Source: Salinirubellus salinus (GTDB taxonomy: Archaea; Halobacteriota; Halobacteria; Halobacteriales; Haloarculaceae). Taken from it: DNA of 64,000 nucleotides. The notes under the pieces are model-generated. The model was not told the DNA's origin, ran no database searches, and saw only the letters and a list, made by a program, of their open reading frames with translations. Positions within the stretch are counted from its first letter, which is position 1. Each line of letters opens with the position of its first letter. Location of the stretch: positions 3,797,960 to 3,861,959 of the forward strand of contig NZ_CP104003.1 in assembly GCF_025231485.1 (NCBI RefSeq). Reading direction: 5' to 3'. Positions 33,516 through 42,367 of the stretch are shown piece by piece. A program made the translations under genes and the position numbers.

Positions 33516-36389
33516 TCACGGGCTAGAGGTGAGCGAGGTCGGCCGCGTGCTCTCGTTCATCGTCCCTCTGTCGGGCGGTTCCCAGCCCGGTCGGGGCACG
33601 TACCACAGGTCGTCGACCTCGCCCACGAACCCGCCCGAACTGCTCGCGGCAGCCCCGATCGTGAGCGGAACCGGCGCCACCGGCGGTGCCGTGACGGCCT
33701 GCGAGTCGACCTGTTGACCGTCGAGATAGAGCTGTGCTCGGGTCCCGTTCCACGTCAGCGTCGACCGGTGCCACCGACCGTCCCTGACGGACGGACCACG
33801 GAGGATTGCAACCTCGGTCCCGTCTCCGACAGTCGCCAGCAGCCGCCCTCGCATGAGGGCGATCTGGTAGCCAGCCGCGGTCTCGAACCTGCCACCGCTG
33901 GTCTTGGCTACGATACGTGGGAACGGTCTCGAGTCGTTCTGCGGAACTCGAAACCGGACCGACAGCGTGAATCCATCCGAGCCGTTCAGTCCCTCCGACT
34001 CGTGGACCACACCTCTCACCGAGCCGTCGGTGGCCAGTGCGGTTCCGGCAGCGGTTCCGGTCCAGAGGGCGTCTGCTTCCCTGTGTGGCCCCACGACCTC
34101 GCCGTGTCGACCCTCTATGGGGTCGAAGAAGAAGTCGCCGCTGCCGGCGTCCAGCCGCCAGTGACTACTTCCATCCGCTTGGGCTTCTCGTCTGTCCCCG
34201 TCGACCGTTCCCGACCAGTTATCGGTCTGCCCCCCCGAGACGAAGGCTCCGGACTCGACGTCCGCTTCTGTCACCGCGAGAGAGCGGTTCCCGATTCGAT
34301 ACGTACCTGGATTGGCCACACGAACCGCGAACCACCCATTCGCGGTCGCCACGGTCTGGCGCCGATACGTGAACTGCTCCGCTGTCGACGGGAGGCGAAC
34401 CTCGGCATCGAGTCGAACCGTGGCGTTCGGCGGGGCGTGGCCGAAGACGACGGCCCCGGGAACGAGTCGGAACGCTTTGACACCCCCGCCGGGACTCGTG
34501 TCCACGACCCGGTAGTGACCGACGCCCGGGACGCCCGCGCCACGGCTGCCGTACCGCTCGTGCAGACGCGTCCACATCGACGCCTCGCCGGGTGACTCGC
34601 GGTCACTCCGTGTGACGACGTATCCGACGGGTCGCTCGCGCATCCGTTCGTACCAGGTCTCCGGCTTCGAGGAATGGAGGAAGGACGGATACGAGCGCTG
34701 GGCGTACGTGTACGACTTCGAGTGGTCGTTCACCAGCGAGTTGTACATCCGGACGCGGTCCCACCGACTCAGAACGTAGCTCTCTGGATACGTGAGCCCC
34801 GCGCTCGCCGCGTCCTGTTCTATGGCTCGAGCTGTGCCGTAGGTCTCGTCGTCGATGCTCGCCCCTGCCAGCATCGTGGGAGTCGGGAGGGCACTGACGA
34901 GCAACACCAGAACGAGCAGGACCGATACGACGATCCTCCCGCTCGCGGGGGGGCTGCCCCCGTCTTCGCGAGGCTGGCACTGACGAGCCCGGTGCCAGAG
35001 CGAGGCGAACGGACGACGCTCGTGTGTCCCGTCCAGGGCAGCCGTCTCGACACCGAACGGGTGGACGGTCGTTGGACGCAGCCCGACCCGTGAGGCCACG
35101 GCGACGACCGTCGCTCCCACGAGCAGCGCGACGAGTACCGACAGCTCCCCCGCGAAGCGGCGCTGAAAGAGTGCCAGCGCCAGGCACCACCAGCCGTAGG
35201 TGGCGACGACGAGCCAGTCGCGTCTTCCCTTCAGTAGAGCCGCACCGGTAGCGTACACCAGACCTGGGAGCGCGAGGAGGGGAAGCGCCCCGAAGAGTGT
35301 GAGCGGGCCGAGGACGAGCCCAAAGCGCCCCGCGAGGAGTGAACTGGCCTCGTCGATGCCGGACCCTCCCGTCGTCTGGAAGTACTCCAGTCCGGTCTCG
35401 AAGAGGCTTCGGGTGAGCGAACCATGCAGCGATGCGACGACCGACACGGCGACGAGGACCAGACCACCCCCCCAGAGGACACTTGCCTCGGTCACCTCTT
35501 GCCGCCGAGTCAGGGCCTCTGCACCGAGAGCGACCCCGGTCATCCCCGAGGCGAGTATCGCGGGCTGGAGGACGACCGTCTGCGAGTGCCAGCCGCAGAA
35601 CACGTGCGCGGCCACGACGAGTATCGATGCGAGCCAGGTGGCAACGACGAGCGGCGCGACCGCCACCGCCGGTGAGGTTGCACGCCGAACCGAATCGGCG
35701 CAGATTCCGATTGCGACGAGGCCGAGTGGGACGAGCAGCAGTAACGCACCACGCCAGGCGAGTATCTGGACTGCAATCGCCACACTGAGTCCGAACGTCG
35801 TCGTCGCACGCACGAGTCGAGGTGGCTCGGTCGTCCGCTCGTCACCGACGGTCAGCAGGAGGCCGAGCAGCACAGCCGCGAGCCAGACGAAGTCGAAGGC
35901 GTGGTGGTCGGCGTATCCGAGGGCGGTCCGGAACACGTTGGCGGGCGTCAGAGCCAGTGCTGCCGGGGCCACGACTCCGCCCCAGTGATCACCGACGAGC
36001 CGAGTACCGACGATGCCGACGAGGAGTGCCGTCGTCGCCCCGGCGGCCACCGGGTACCACGCGAGGACGTGTCCGAGGGCGGTGGGGCTTCCACCGAGGA
36101 GCGACGTCACCCACGCCAGCGTGACGACGAACAGCGGCGTCTGTCCCTGGTACTGTACGAGCGTCCCGACATCGAAGGGTCCGGCGACGTCGGCCACCAA
36201 CTGCCCGACGATGTGGCGGTAGCCGTACGGGTCGTTACCGAGGAGGACGACGCGTCCGTCTCTGAAGACCGATTCGAACACCTGCACTCGGAGGAGTAGC
36301 AACAGTACACCGACCCCGAGGAGGGCTACCGAGAGCGCACCCACCGCCGTAACAGAACCGCTGCTCGCCTCGGTCGACCCACGTTTCAT
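33516..36389 (-). CDS. STT3-like oligosaccharyltransferase-type protein with C-terminal LamG-like domain
   Basis: 957 residues. About 12-13 hydrophobic spans (to about residue 450) carry STT3/AglB-like loops: GNDPYGYRH (51-59), matching the first acidic metal motif, and GYADHHAFDF (158-167), matching the second. The WWDYG motif expected after the membrane part is replaced by SRWDRVRMYN (about 541-550). The C-terminal region (about 790-940) reads as a LamG/concanavalin beta-sandwich: DGFTLSVRFRVPQND, WHRSTLTWNGTRAQLYLDG, FVGEVDDLWYVP. STT3 proteins move lipid-linked glycans to Asn of secreted proteins. Here the loss of WWDYG and the added lectin-like domain raise doubt about the acceptor. No glycan operon partner adjoins it directly. 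Confidence 0.75.
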   Translation of the reverse strand: MKRGSTEASSGSVTAVGALSVALLGVGVLLLLLRVQVFESVFRDGRVVLLGNDPYGYRHIVGQLVADVAGPFDVGTLVQYQGQTPLFVVTLAWVTSLLGGSPTALGHVLAWYPVAAGATTALLVGIVGTRLVGDHWGGVVAPAALALTPANVFRTALGYADHHAFDFVWLAAVLLGLLLTVGDERTTEPPRLVRATTTFGLSVAIAVQILAWRGALLLLVPLGLVAIGICADSVRRATSPAVAVAPLVVATWLASILVVAAHVFCGWHSQTVVLQPAILASGMTGVALGAEALTRRQEVTEASVLWGGGLVLVAVSVVASLHGSLTRSLFETGLEYFQTTGGSGIDEASSLLAGRFGLVLGPLTLFGALPLLALPGLVYATGAALLKGRRDWLVVATYGWWCLALALFQRRFAGELSVLVALLVGATVVAVASRVGLRPTTVHPFGVETAALDGTHERRPFASLWHRARQCQPREDGGSPPASGRIVVSVLLVLVLLVSALPTPTMLAGASIDDETYGTARAIEQDAASAGLTYPESYVLSRWDRVRMYNSLVNDHSKSYTYAQRSYPSFLHSSKPETWYERMRERPVGYVVTRSDRESPGEASMWTRLHERYGSRGAGVPGVGHYRVVDTSPGGGVKAFRLVPGAVVFGHAPPNATVRLDAEVRLPSTAEQFTYRRQTVATANGWFAVRVANPGTYRIGNRSLAVTEADVESGAFVSGGQTDNWSGTVDGDRREAQADGSSHWRLDAGSGDFFFDPIEGRHGEVVGPHREADALWTGTAAGTALATDGSVRGVVHESEGLNGSDGFTLSVRFRVPQNDSRPFPRIVAKTSGGRFETAAGYQIALMRGRLLATVGDGTEVAILRGPSVRDGRWHRSTLTWNGTRAQLYLDGQQVDSQAVTAPPVAPVPLTIGAAASSSGGFVGEVDDLWYVPRPGWEPPDRGTMNESTRPTSLTSSP

Positions 36390-36483
36390 GTTCTCTCTCG
36401 GCCCGAGATACCACCGTCGGATTGCTCGCCAGTAACACGTATCGCTCGCACACTACGTGTCCGTTTAGACTGCTTAGTCGTGG

Positions 36484-36981
36484 TCACAACACCTCGTTCC
36501 CACCCTCGCTCTCGAAGGTGTCGCCGTTCCAATCGAACTTGGCGAGTTCCTCTCCGTCACCACAGTAGTTGCTGGGACTGATGGTCGGGTCGAACTCCGC
36601 TGCGGGCACGCCGTCACCGACCTCGAAATCCCCGCTCTTCACGGCGGGGTCGTACTCGATCACGTACAGGTCCGTCCCGGCTTTGTACGTGATATAGTCG
36701 ACCGCTGGCTCTGAACTCCAACTCGCCGCGATTGGCTCGCTGGTGTCGCCGTCCTTGTACTCGTCCGCAGTCACGCTCCCACTACCGAAGTCCGCGGACT
36801 CGTCGGTACAGAAGCCGACGAAGCTGATGGCCTTCACTCCGTTGCCCCCCTGATTCCCGTTGGCCGGTGCGTCGCCAGGACCATCGCTCGGTACTATACT
36901 TGGAACGCTTCCAACCGAGACGCCGATGATCAAGATGGTTGTGAGTAACACTCCACCGACGGCAAACAGTCTCCTGGCCAT
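36484..36981 (-). CDS. Small secreted protein of unknown function
   Basis: 165 residues. A hydrophobic N-terminus (MARRLFAVGGVLLTTILIIGVSVG) acts as signal peptide or anchor. The mature part is very acidic and contains VKAISFVGFCTDES and, near the end, PSNYCGDGEELAKFDW, so the two Cys could pair. Between them is VDYITYKAGTDLYVIEYDP. The phrases ISFVGFC and YITYKAGTDLY resemble a beta-rich module I have seen in other secreted halophile proteins, but I cannot name it. It lies 94 nt upstream of the STT3-like gene on the same strand and could be its substrate or just a neighbour. Upstream are CTGGG/CCCAG arms (36996-37010). Confidence 0.6.
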   Translation of the reverse strand: MARRLFAVGGVLLTTILIIGVSVGSVPSIVPSDGPGDAPANGNQGGNGVKAISFVGFCTDESADFGSGSVTADEYKDGDTSEPIAASWSSEPAVDYITYKAGTDLYVIEYDPAVKSGDFEVGDGVPAAEFDPTISPSNYCGDGEELAKFDWNGDTFESEGGNEVL

Positions 36982-37283
36982 GGCTCTGATCAGAACTGGG
37001 TATCTCCCAGCACAACTCGCAATGTTGTGGATATGTCATATGAATCTTTGTATTGATTGACATTATATTCGGGTTGGAAGTTAAGATTTTCAAGATAATC
37101 TTGATGCTGTAACTATGTTGTAATCGAAATCCTCTTCAGCTCGGTATTGATCCCCGGCTCCCCTGGTGGCGAGTCGTGCGAAGACTCGTCGTCAGAGGCC
37201 GGGAACAGTCGGGGGTTGGTAGCACGATCATGTCCGCAAACGGGTCCGTACCGCTGGTCACCATCGCCCGCTACATAGTGGGC
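36982..37283. other. AT-rich intergenic region with palindrome
   Basis: 302 nt, strikingly AT-rich between about 37015 and 37135, then returning to normal composition. It contains the 15-bp perfect palindrome TCAAGATAATCTTGA at 37090-37104 and a short hairpin (CGAGTC/GACTCG arms, 37170-37188) that may end the leftward YihY transcript. No gene is evident. Confidence 0.4.
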
Positions 37284-38042
37284 CTACCAGCCCACCGCGT
37301 CGTTGACGACCCCACCGAGCACCAGCACCGTGGCCGCCAGATACAGCGCCGTGACGAACAGGAGGACTGCCCCGAGGAAGCTGAACGCGGCGTATCGGCC
37401 CGCGTGCTGCGCGTAGGCGTAGAACCCGAGCTGGACGAGGACCCAGCCGACGGCCGCGAGCACCGCGCCCGGTAGGACGTGCCGGACCGTGGTGTCGACC
37501 GGCGACAGCAGGTAGTACACCGGGACGAACGCCACGGCGAGGACGACCAGCGCGGCCAGACTCCCGAGCAGTCTCGGGTACGGGACCCGGAACTCGACGT
37601 AGGCGAACGCCAGCCCCGTCGCCGACAGGAGGACGACGGCCCCGAGCAACACGCCCACGACCAGCAGGCTCCGGGCCACCCGGGCGGGGAGCGAGAGGCC
37701 GACGTCGTCACCGTATATCTCGCTGAACGCGACCGCGATGCCCTGGAACACCTTGCTCCCCGCCCACACCGTGACCAGCAGGCCGAGCACGCCCGCGGTG
37801 CGGTAGCCGGCCGCGTCGGCGAGGACGTGTTCGACGACCCGCTCACCGCTATCGGAGAGCGCGGTCTGCACCACGTCCACCAGCGCCCCGGTCGCCCCCA
37901 GCGCCGAGACGACGGCGAGGGAGACGATGAGCAACGGCACGAGCGACGTGATGGCGTAGTAGGCGATGCTCGCGCCCATGAACAGCACGTGCTCCTCCCG
38001 GACCGTGCGGACGACCTCGCGGCCGGTCGAGAGCGCACTCAT
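37284..38042 (-). CDS. YihY/BrkB-family integral membrane protein
   Basis: 252 residues from ATG 38042 (MSALSTGREVVRTVREEH). The open frame runs back to 38471 but that extension is not protein-like. Six hydrophobic spans and the family pattern are visible: MGASIAYYAITSLVPLLIVSLAVV near the start, SLPARVARSLLVVGVLLGAVVLL in the middle and FYAYAQHAGRYAAFSFLGAVLLFVTALYLAATVLVLGGVVND at the end (three consecutive segments). YihY/BrkB proteins are poorly characterised; some are proposed transporters. No link to the glycan genes is obvious. Confidence 0.85.
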   Translation of the reverse strand: MSALSTGREVVRTVREEHVLFMGASIAYYAITSLVPLLIVSLAVVSALGATGALVDVVQTALSDSGERVVEHVLADAAGYRTAGVLGLLVTVWAGSKVFQGIAVAFSEIYGDDVGLSLPARVARSLLVVGVLLGAVVLLSATGLAFAYVEFRVPYPRLLGSLAALVVLAVAFVPVYYLLSPVDTTVRHVLPGAVLAAVGWVLVQLGFYAYAQHAGRYAAFSFLGAVLLFVTALYLAATVLVLGGVVNDAVGW

Positions 38043-38334
38043 CGTGGGCGCCTCGACAGCTGCGAGTGTATCGCCGGGTCGCTCCCGAAGCCGGGCGAGT
38101 CGGTCATGTCGTGGTGAGGGCCGGGAGCGGCCAAGGGTGGTTCCCCTGCACTGGCAAGCAGAGATGTCCTCCTGGAGCGGTCCGTCAGTGGGTCCCACGT
38201 TCGCCCCGCCGTCCTCCCGGCTCCCGAGCAGGTAGCCGAGTCCGGTCGTCTCACACCGTGATGATAGTTGTGCGGTGGTCGAGGAGCCGACCCTCGTGGT
38301 GGCGAAGCGCGTCACGGATACCAGACTCGGGTCG

Positions 38335-39549
38335 TCACCCGCTCCACTTGTGGACCGGGAGCTTTCGTACCGCCTTCGCCACCCCGCTGACGAAGGGGCT
38401 CGGGTCGTCGAGATGGAGCACGTCGAAGTGTGGGTCGGTGACGCACGATACCAGCACCGACAGCGCGGCACGGCTCAACGACGGCCGAGTCACGAGCAGT
38501 GAGTCGTCGTGTCGGATGCTGTCGAGGTACCCCAGTTCGCCGTAGAGCTGGTGGGTCCCCACACCCAGCTCGTATCCCTGTCTCACCTCCTCGGGCCGTC
38601 CCGTCGCGAGGAGCCAGTAGTAGTACGGGAAGTCCGCGCCGGCCAGGACGGCCGTCGGGAGTGACTGCCACATCCGTGGATTGATCTCGGTGAGAACGTA
38701 CTCGCCCGTCTCCTCCTCGCGCATGTACTCGATGCAGGCGGGGCCGTGCCACTCCAGATGGTCGAGTAGCCTCCGGCCCACGGCCTCGAGTTCGGGGTTC
38801 GACACGGACTCACGGTAGACGCCGCCACCGCCGGTGTAGGATTTCCCCCGGATCTGCCGGTGCTGGAACGTCACGAGCGGTTCGCCTCGGTCGTACAGCG
38901 CACCGAACACGTACATGTCGTCGTGGCGGACGAAATCCTGCACGATCGGCGTGTGCCGCATCTCCCGCCGGATGGACACCCAGTCGATCTGCTCTTCGGG
39001 AGACACGTGCCAGAACCTCTTGACCACGTCCAGTTCGCTCGGCCCGAACGTTGCGACGTGTTCGTCGACGAGGATGTTGTAGCGGGACTTGACGATGGAG
39101 GGGCGGTCGATGTCGACATCGTCGGTGAGCAGTCGGGTCCGCGGAACAGGGACGCCTGCCTCCTGGGCAGCGTCGACGAGTCGCATCCGGTCGCAACTGC
39201 CCTGCAGCCGGTCGAACGGGAGGAGCGGGAGCGAGACGTGTTCGGTGAACTGTCCACGGAACTTCGACAGGACGTACACGTCGTCCGGCCGAACCGGAAC
39301 GACGGTTCGGACACTCGGTCGGGCCGCCAGTTCGAGCAGTGCATCGCGGTACGCCAGTATGTCGTCTCTCGGTGGGGGTAGCGTGGCCTCCTCACCGCAG
39401 AATCGCGATGCAGCTGCTGGCGGGTGCTTCTCCGAGGCGACGATCGTGTGGATGCCACGCTTCGCGAGCGAACGCACGCACGTGTAACTCGCCGGGTCGT
39501 GGCCCGTCGGAACGACGACTCCCGGCCGGTCGCTCCGCGACTCACGCAT
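38335..39549 (-). CDS. ATP-grasp ligase-type protein
   Basis: 404 residues. The N-terminal Rossmann-like domain (GVVVPTGHDPASYTCVRSLAKRG) is followed by the ATP-grasp region: RTVVPVRPDDVYVLSKF, then AAQEAGVPVPRTRLL, then IVKSRYN as the nucleotide lysine strand. The acidic metal-binding segment is EYVLTEINPRMWQS (Glu and Asn about residues 290-295). ATP-grasp enzymes join a carboxylate to an amine or thiol through acyl phosphate. Genes of this type are frequent in surface-glycan loci and are thought to add amino acids or similar groups to sugars (inference). It stands alone, 292 nt downstream of the YihY gene start. Confidence 0.8.
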   Translation of the reverse strand: MRESRSDRPGVVVPTGHDPASYTCVRSLAKRGIHTIVASEKHPPAAASRFCGEEATLPPPRDDILAYRDALLELAARPSVRTVVPVRPDDVYVLSKFRGQFTEHVSLPLLPFDRLQGSCDRMRLVDAAQEAGVPVPRTRLLTDDVDIDRPSIVKSRYNILVDEHVATFGPSELDVVKRFWHVSPEEQIDWVSIRREMRHTPIVQDFVRHDDMYVFGALYDRGEPLVTFQHRQIRGKSYTGGGGVYRESVSNPELEAVGRRLLDHLEWHGPACIEYMREEETGEYVLTEINPRMWQSLPTAVLAGADFPYYYWLLATGRPEEVRQGYELGVGTHQLYGELGYLDSIRHDDSLLVTRPSLSRAALSVLVSCVTDPHFDVLHLDDPSPFVSGVAKAVRKLPVHKWSG

Positions 39550-39851
39550 CGTTCCGTTCTGATGAACGCACTGTGAGCGTACTCGACCTCATCGTTGGGA
39601 CAGCAACCAAAGGACCACATAGTTATTCGCAGTTTTCGCCGGGATGGTCTCTCGGGCAGCACTGGACGGCCCGAGAGGGTCGACTGCGAGACTGCCGGAC
39701 CCTCCGTGCCGAGCCCGATGCCTGTCGTTCCACGACCCGCGTCCGGTCGTAACCCCAACTGTGAACACGATACCCGCCCGAGGGTAATACCGTCTTACTC
39801 CCCGGTCCGTGCTGTGTCGCCAGACGCCTGGGCCTCCGGCACACCCCTCGC
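39550..39851. other. Intergenic boundary region with hairpin
   Basis: 302 nt between two leftward genes. The one clear structure is a perfect 9-bp stem, CTCTCGGGC at 39649-39657 and GCCCGAGAG at 39669-39677, with an 11-nt loop. It lies 175 nt past the end of the Tm-1-like gene and could terminate that operon. A short AT-rich patch (about 39617-39636) precedes it. No gene is seen. Base composition changes across this interval. Confidence 0.4.
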
Positions 39852-41069
39852 CTACACCAGGCCCGCGTCCCGCATGTACGCGTCCAGTCGCTCGGCCATC
39901 GCCCGGGCGAACGCCTCGTCGTTCACGTCGGTCTCCATCTCGACCAGTTCGACGCCCTCGTCGAGCCCTTCGCGGATGGCGTCGAACAGCGCCCGGTCCG
40001 CCTCGGGGTCGTGGAAGTCCTCGCCCTCGACGTCGAGCATCGAGACCCCTCCGAGCGGGAGGTAGAGCGCCGTCGGGCCTGTCGCAGCGTTCAGTTTCTC
40101 GGCGACGATGCGGCCGAGTTCGGCACACTCCTCCGGCGTGGTCCGCATCAGCGTCACCTGCGGGTTGTGGACGTGGAACTGCCGGCCCTCGAACGACTCG
40201 GGCACGGAGTCACGCGGGCCGAAGTTGACCATGTCGAGTGCGCCGACGGAGACGACCTGTGGCGTCCCCGTCTCGGCCGCCGCATCCAGTCGGTCCGGCC
40301 CGGCGTTGAGCACGCCGCCGACGAGTTCGTCGGCCCACTCCGTCGTCGTCACGTCGAGCACGCCGTCGATGACGCCCTGCCTGACGAGGTTCTCCATCGC
40401 CCGCCCGCCGGTGCCGGTGGCGTGGAAGACGATGGTCTCGTAGCCCCGGTCCTCGAGGTACTCGCGGGCGGTCTGGACGCAGGGCGTGGTGACGCCGAAC
40501 ATCGTGATGCCGACCGTGGGGCGGTCCTCGGTCTCAACGTCGGGTTCGTTCGCGACCATCCCGACCATCGCCAGCGCCGCGTTCGAGATGACCGCCCGCG
40601 AGAGCTGGTTCAGCCCCTCGATATCCGCGACGGAGTACATCATCGTCACGTCCGTCGCGTCGACGTACGGCTCGACGTCGCCGGAGGCCATCGTCGAGAC
40701 CATCAGTTTCGGGACCCCGACGGGGAGCGCCCGCATCGCCTGCGTGGCCACCGAGGTGTTCCCCGACCCGCCGAGGCCGAGGACGCCGTCGAGGTCGCCC
40801 GCCTCGTGGAGACGGGTGACCACCGCGGCAGCGCCCTCGCCCATCGCGGTCATCGCCTCGCCGCGGTCGCCCGCCTCGCGGAGGGCCTCGAGCGTCGTGC
40901 CGGCGGCCTCGGCAACCTCGCTCGCGCTCGTGTCCGGCTCGAACTCGGGGTCGCCGAGGACGCCCGTGTCGACGACGTGGACGTCGATACCCTGCGCTTC
41001 GACGACGTCACGGGCGAACGCGAACTCCTCGCCCTTCGTGTCGAGGGTTCCGACGAGGACGACCGCCAT
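39852..41069 (-). CDS. Tm-1-like (UPF0261) ATP-binding domain protein
   Basis: 405 residues from ATG 41069; a GTG just before it overlaps the upstream stop. It begins AVVLVGTLDTKGEEFAFARD, the invariant start of the UPF0261/Tm-1 family, with GLGGSGNTSVATQAM and VSTMASGDVEPYVDATDVTMMYSVADI farther on. A second Rossmann-like domain has VFHATGTGGRAMENLV. Plant Tm-1 carries this fold and blocks tobamovirus replication; prokaryotic relatives are metabolic proteins of unclear substrate. It is the last gene of a coupled operon with the cupin and PEP-hydrolase-family genes (TGATG overlaps). Confidence 0.88.
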   Translation of the reverse strand: MAVVLVGTLDTKGEEFAFARDVVEAQGIDVHVVDTGVLGDPEFEPDTSASEVAEAAGTTLEALREAGDRGEAMTAMGEGAAAVVTRLHEAGDLDGVLGLGGSGNTSVATQAMRALPVGVPKLMVSTMASGDVEPYVDATDVTMMYSVADIEGLNQLSRAVISNAALAMVGMVANEPDVETEDRPTVGITMFGVTTPCVQTAREYLEDRGYETIVFHATGTGGRAMENLVRQGVIDGVLDVTTTEWADELVGGVLNAGPDRLDAAAETGTPQVVSVGALDMVNFGPRDSVPESFEGRQFHVHNPQVTLMRTTPEECAELGRIVAEKLNAATGPTALYLPLGGVSMLDVEGEDFHDPEADRALFDAIREGLDEGVELVEMETDVNDEAFARAMAERLDAYMRDAGLV

Positions 41070-41512
41070 CACTTCGCCTCCCTGTCCACGTTCTCCTGGG
41101 TCGGGAGCTTCCCGGCCGGGACGATCTCACACTCGGGCAGGTCACGTAACACGTCCTCCGGACCGGGTGGGGCGTACACCGCCAGCAACACCAGCGGCTC
41201 CCACCCCGTGTTGACCGTGCCGTGTTCGACCCCCTCGGGGACGAACACCATGTCGCCCGTCTCGATGGCGTGTGTCTCGTCGGCCACCTCCTGCTCGCCC
41301 TCGCCCCGGACCACGTAGAGTATCTCGTCGCTCTCCGGGTGGGTGTGTCGTTCGTGGCCCTTGCCCGGCTCCAGTTTCACGACACCGGCGCTGAACCGCT
41401 CGCCGCCCGTCACGCTCGGCGTGCTCATCCACTTCAGCGCCCCCCAGTCGAACAGCTGGCTCTCCACGTCGTCCGGTTCGACGACGTACTCCGAGTCGCG
41501 CTCGGCGGGCAT
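41069..41512 (-). CDS. Cupin-domain protein
   Basis: 147 residues from ATG 41512, which overlaps the stop of the upstream gene by one base (TGATG). The two cupin motifs are clear: GKGHERHTHPESDEILYVVRG with His, His, Glu metal ligands, and FVPEGVEHGTVNTGWEP with the second His. A single-domain metal-binding beta-barrel, commonly an isomerase, dioxygenase or sensor. The operon with Tm-1-like and TIM-barrel partners suggests a small carbohydrate or lactone acid route. The substrate is unknown. Confidence 0.88.
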   Translation of the reverse strand: MPAERDSEYVVEPDDVESQLFDWGALKWMSTPSVTGGERFSAGVVKLEPGKGHERHTHPESDEILYVVRGEGEQEVADETHAIETGDMVFVPEGVEHGTVNTGWEPLVLLAVYAPPGPEDVLRDLPECEIVPAGKLPTQENVDREAK

Positions 41513-42345
41513 CAGAACTCCACCTCCTTGAACTCGCGGGCCTGCTCCTCGATGGCCGTCTCGGTGGGGAGACGCTCGATGCTCGACGCGCCGAAGAACC
41601 CGACCACGTCCTCGGTGTTGTTGAGGACGTACTCTGCGTCGTCGGGCCACGCGATCGGCCCGCCGTGGCAGATGACCATCACGTCCTCGTCGACCGACTT
41701 CGCCGCGTCGCAGTGGGCCTGCACCCGCTCGGCGGCCGCCTCGAGGTCCAGCGCCGTCTCCGCGCCGATGTCGCCGGAGGTGGTCAGCCCCATGTGCGAG
41801 ACCACGACGTCCGCGCCCGCCTCGGTCATCTCGCGGGCGTCCTGCTCGCTGAAGACGTACGGACAGGTGAGCATCCCCTGGTCGCTCGCCTCCCCGATCA
41901 TCTCGACCTCCCTGTCGTAGCCCATCCCCGTCTCCTCGAGGTTCTGGCGGAACCCCGAGTCCTCGTCGATGAGCCCCACCGTCGGGAAGTTCTGCACGCC
42001 CGAGAACCCCCTCCGGCGAAGGTCCTCGACGAACACGCTCATGTCCCGGAACGGGTCGGTGCCGTTGACGCCGGCGAGGACCGGGGTATCCTCGACCACC
42101 GGGAGCACCTCCTGTCCCATCTCGAGGACGATCTCGTTGGCGTCGCCGTACGGCAGCAGACCGGCCAGCGACCCCCGGCCGTTCATCCGGTACCGCCCCG
42201 AGTTGTAGATGATGAGCAGGTCGACGCCGCCGCGCTCGGCGAACTTCGCCGAGATGCCCGTCCCAGCGCCCGCCCCGATGATCGGTTCGCCCGCCTCGAC
42301 CGTCGCTCGGAGTCGCGCTCGTGACTCCTCCCGTGTGTACTTCAT
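41512..42345 (-). CDS. Phosphoenolpyruvate hydrolase-family TIM-barrel protein
   Basis: 277 residues. GEPIIGAGAGTGISAKFAERGG at the N-terminus, IYNSGRYRMNGRGSLAGLLPYGDAN and VFVEDLRRRGFSGVQNFPTVGLID are hallmarks of the PEP-hydrolase/phosphonopyruvate-type barrel family that is habitually paired with Tm-1-like proteins. The C-terminal ICHGGPIAWPDDAEYV closes the barrel active site. Family members are thought to cleave or hydrate small C3-C5 acids. It heads the three-gene operon and carries palindromic sequence immediately upstream, so it is likely regulated. Confidence 0.85.
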   Translation of the reverse strand: MKYTREESRARLRATVEAGEPIIGAGAGTGISAKFAERGGVDLLIIYNSGRYRMNGRGSLAGLLPYGDANEIVLEMGQEVLPVVEDTPVLAGVNGTDPFRDMSVFVEDLRRRGFSGVQNFPTVGLIDEDSGFRQNLEETGMGYDREVEMIGEASDQGMLTCPYVFSEQDAREMTEAGADVVVSHMGLTTSGDIGAETALDLEAAAERVQAHCDAAKSVDEDVMVICHGGPIAWPDDAEYVLNNTEDVVGFFGASSIERLPTETAIEEQAREFKEVEF

Positions 42346-42353
42346 GGTGCGTG

Positions 42354-42367
42354 TTGACTCTTGTCAA
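42354..42367. promoter_or_regulatory. Palindromic operator candidate, TTGAC-N4-GTCAA
   Basis: TTGAC and GTCAA arms with a 4-bp centre lie 8 nt before ATG 42345 of the Tm-1/PEP-hydrolase operon. The same TTGAC-N4-GTCAA pattern sits directly before the start of the GT-C gene at 20137. Confidence 0.5.
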
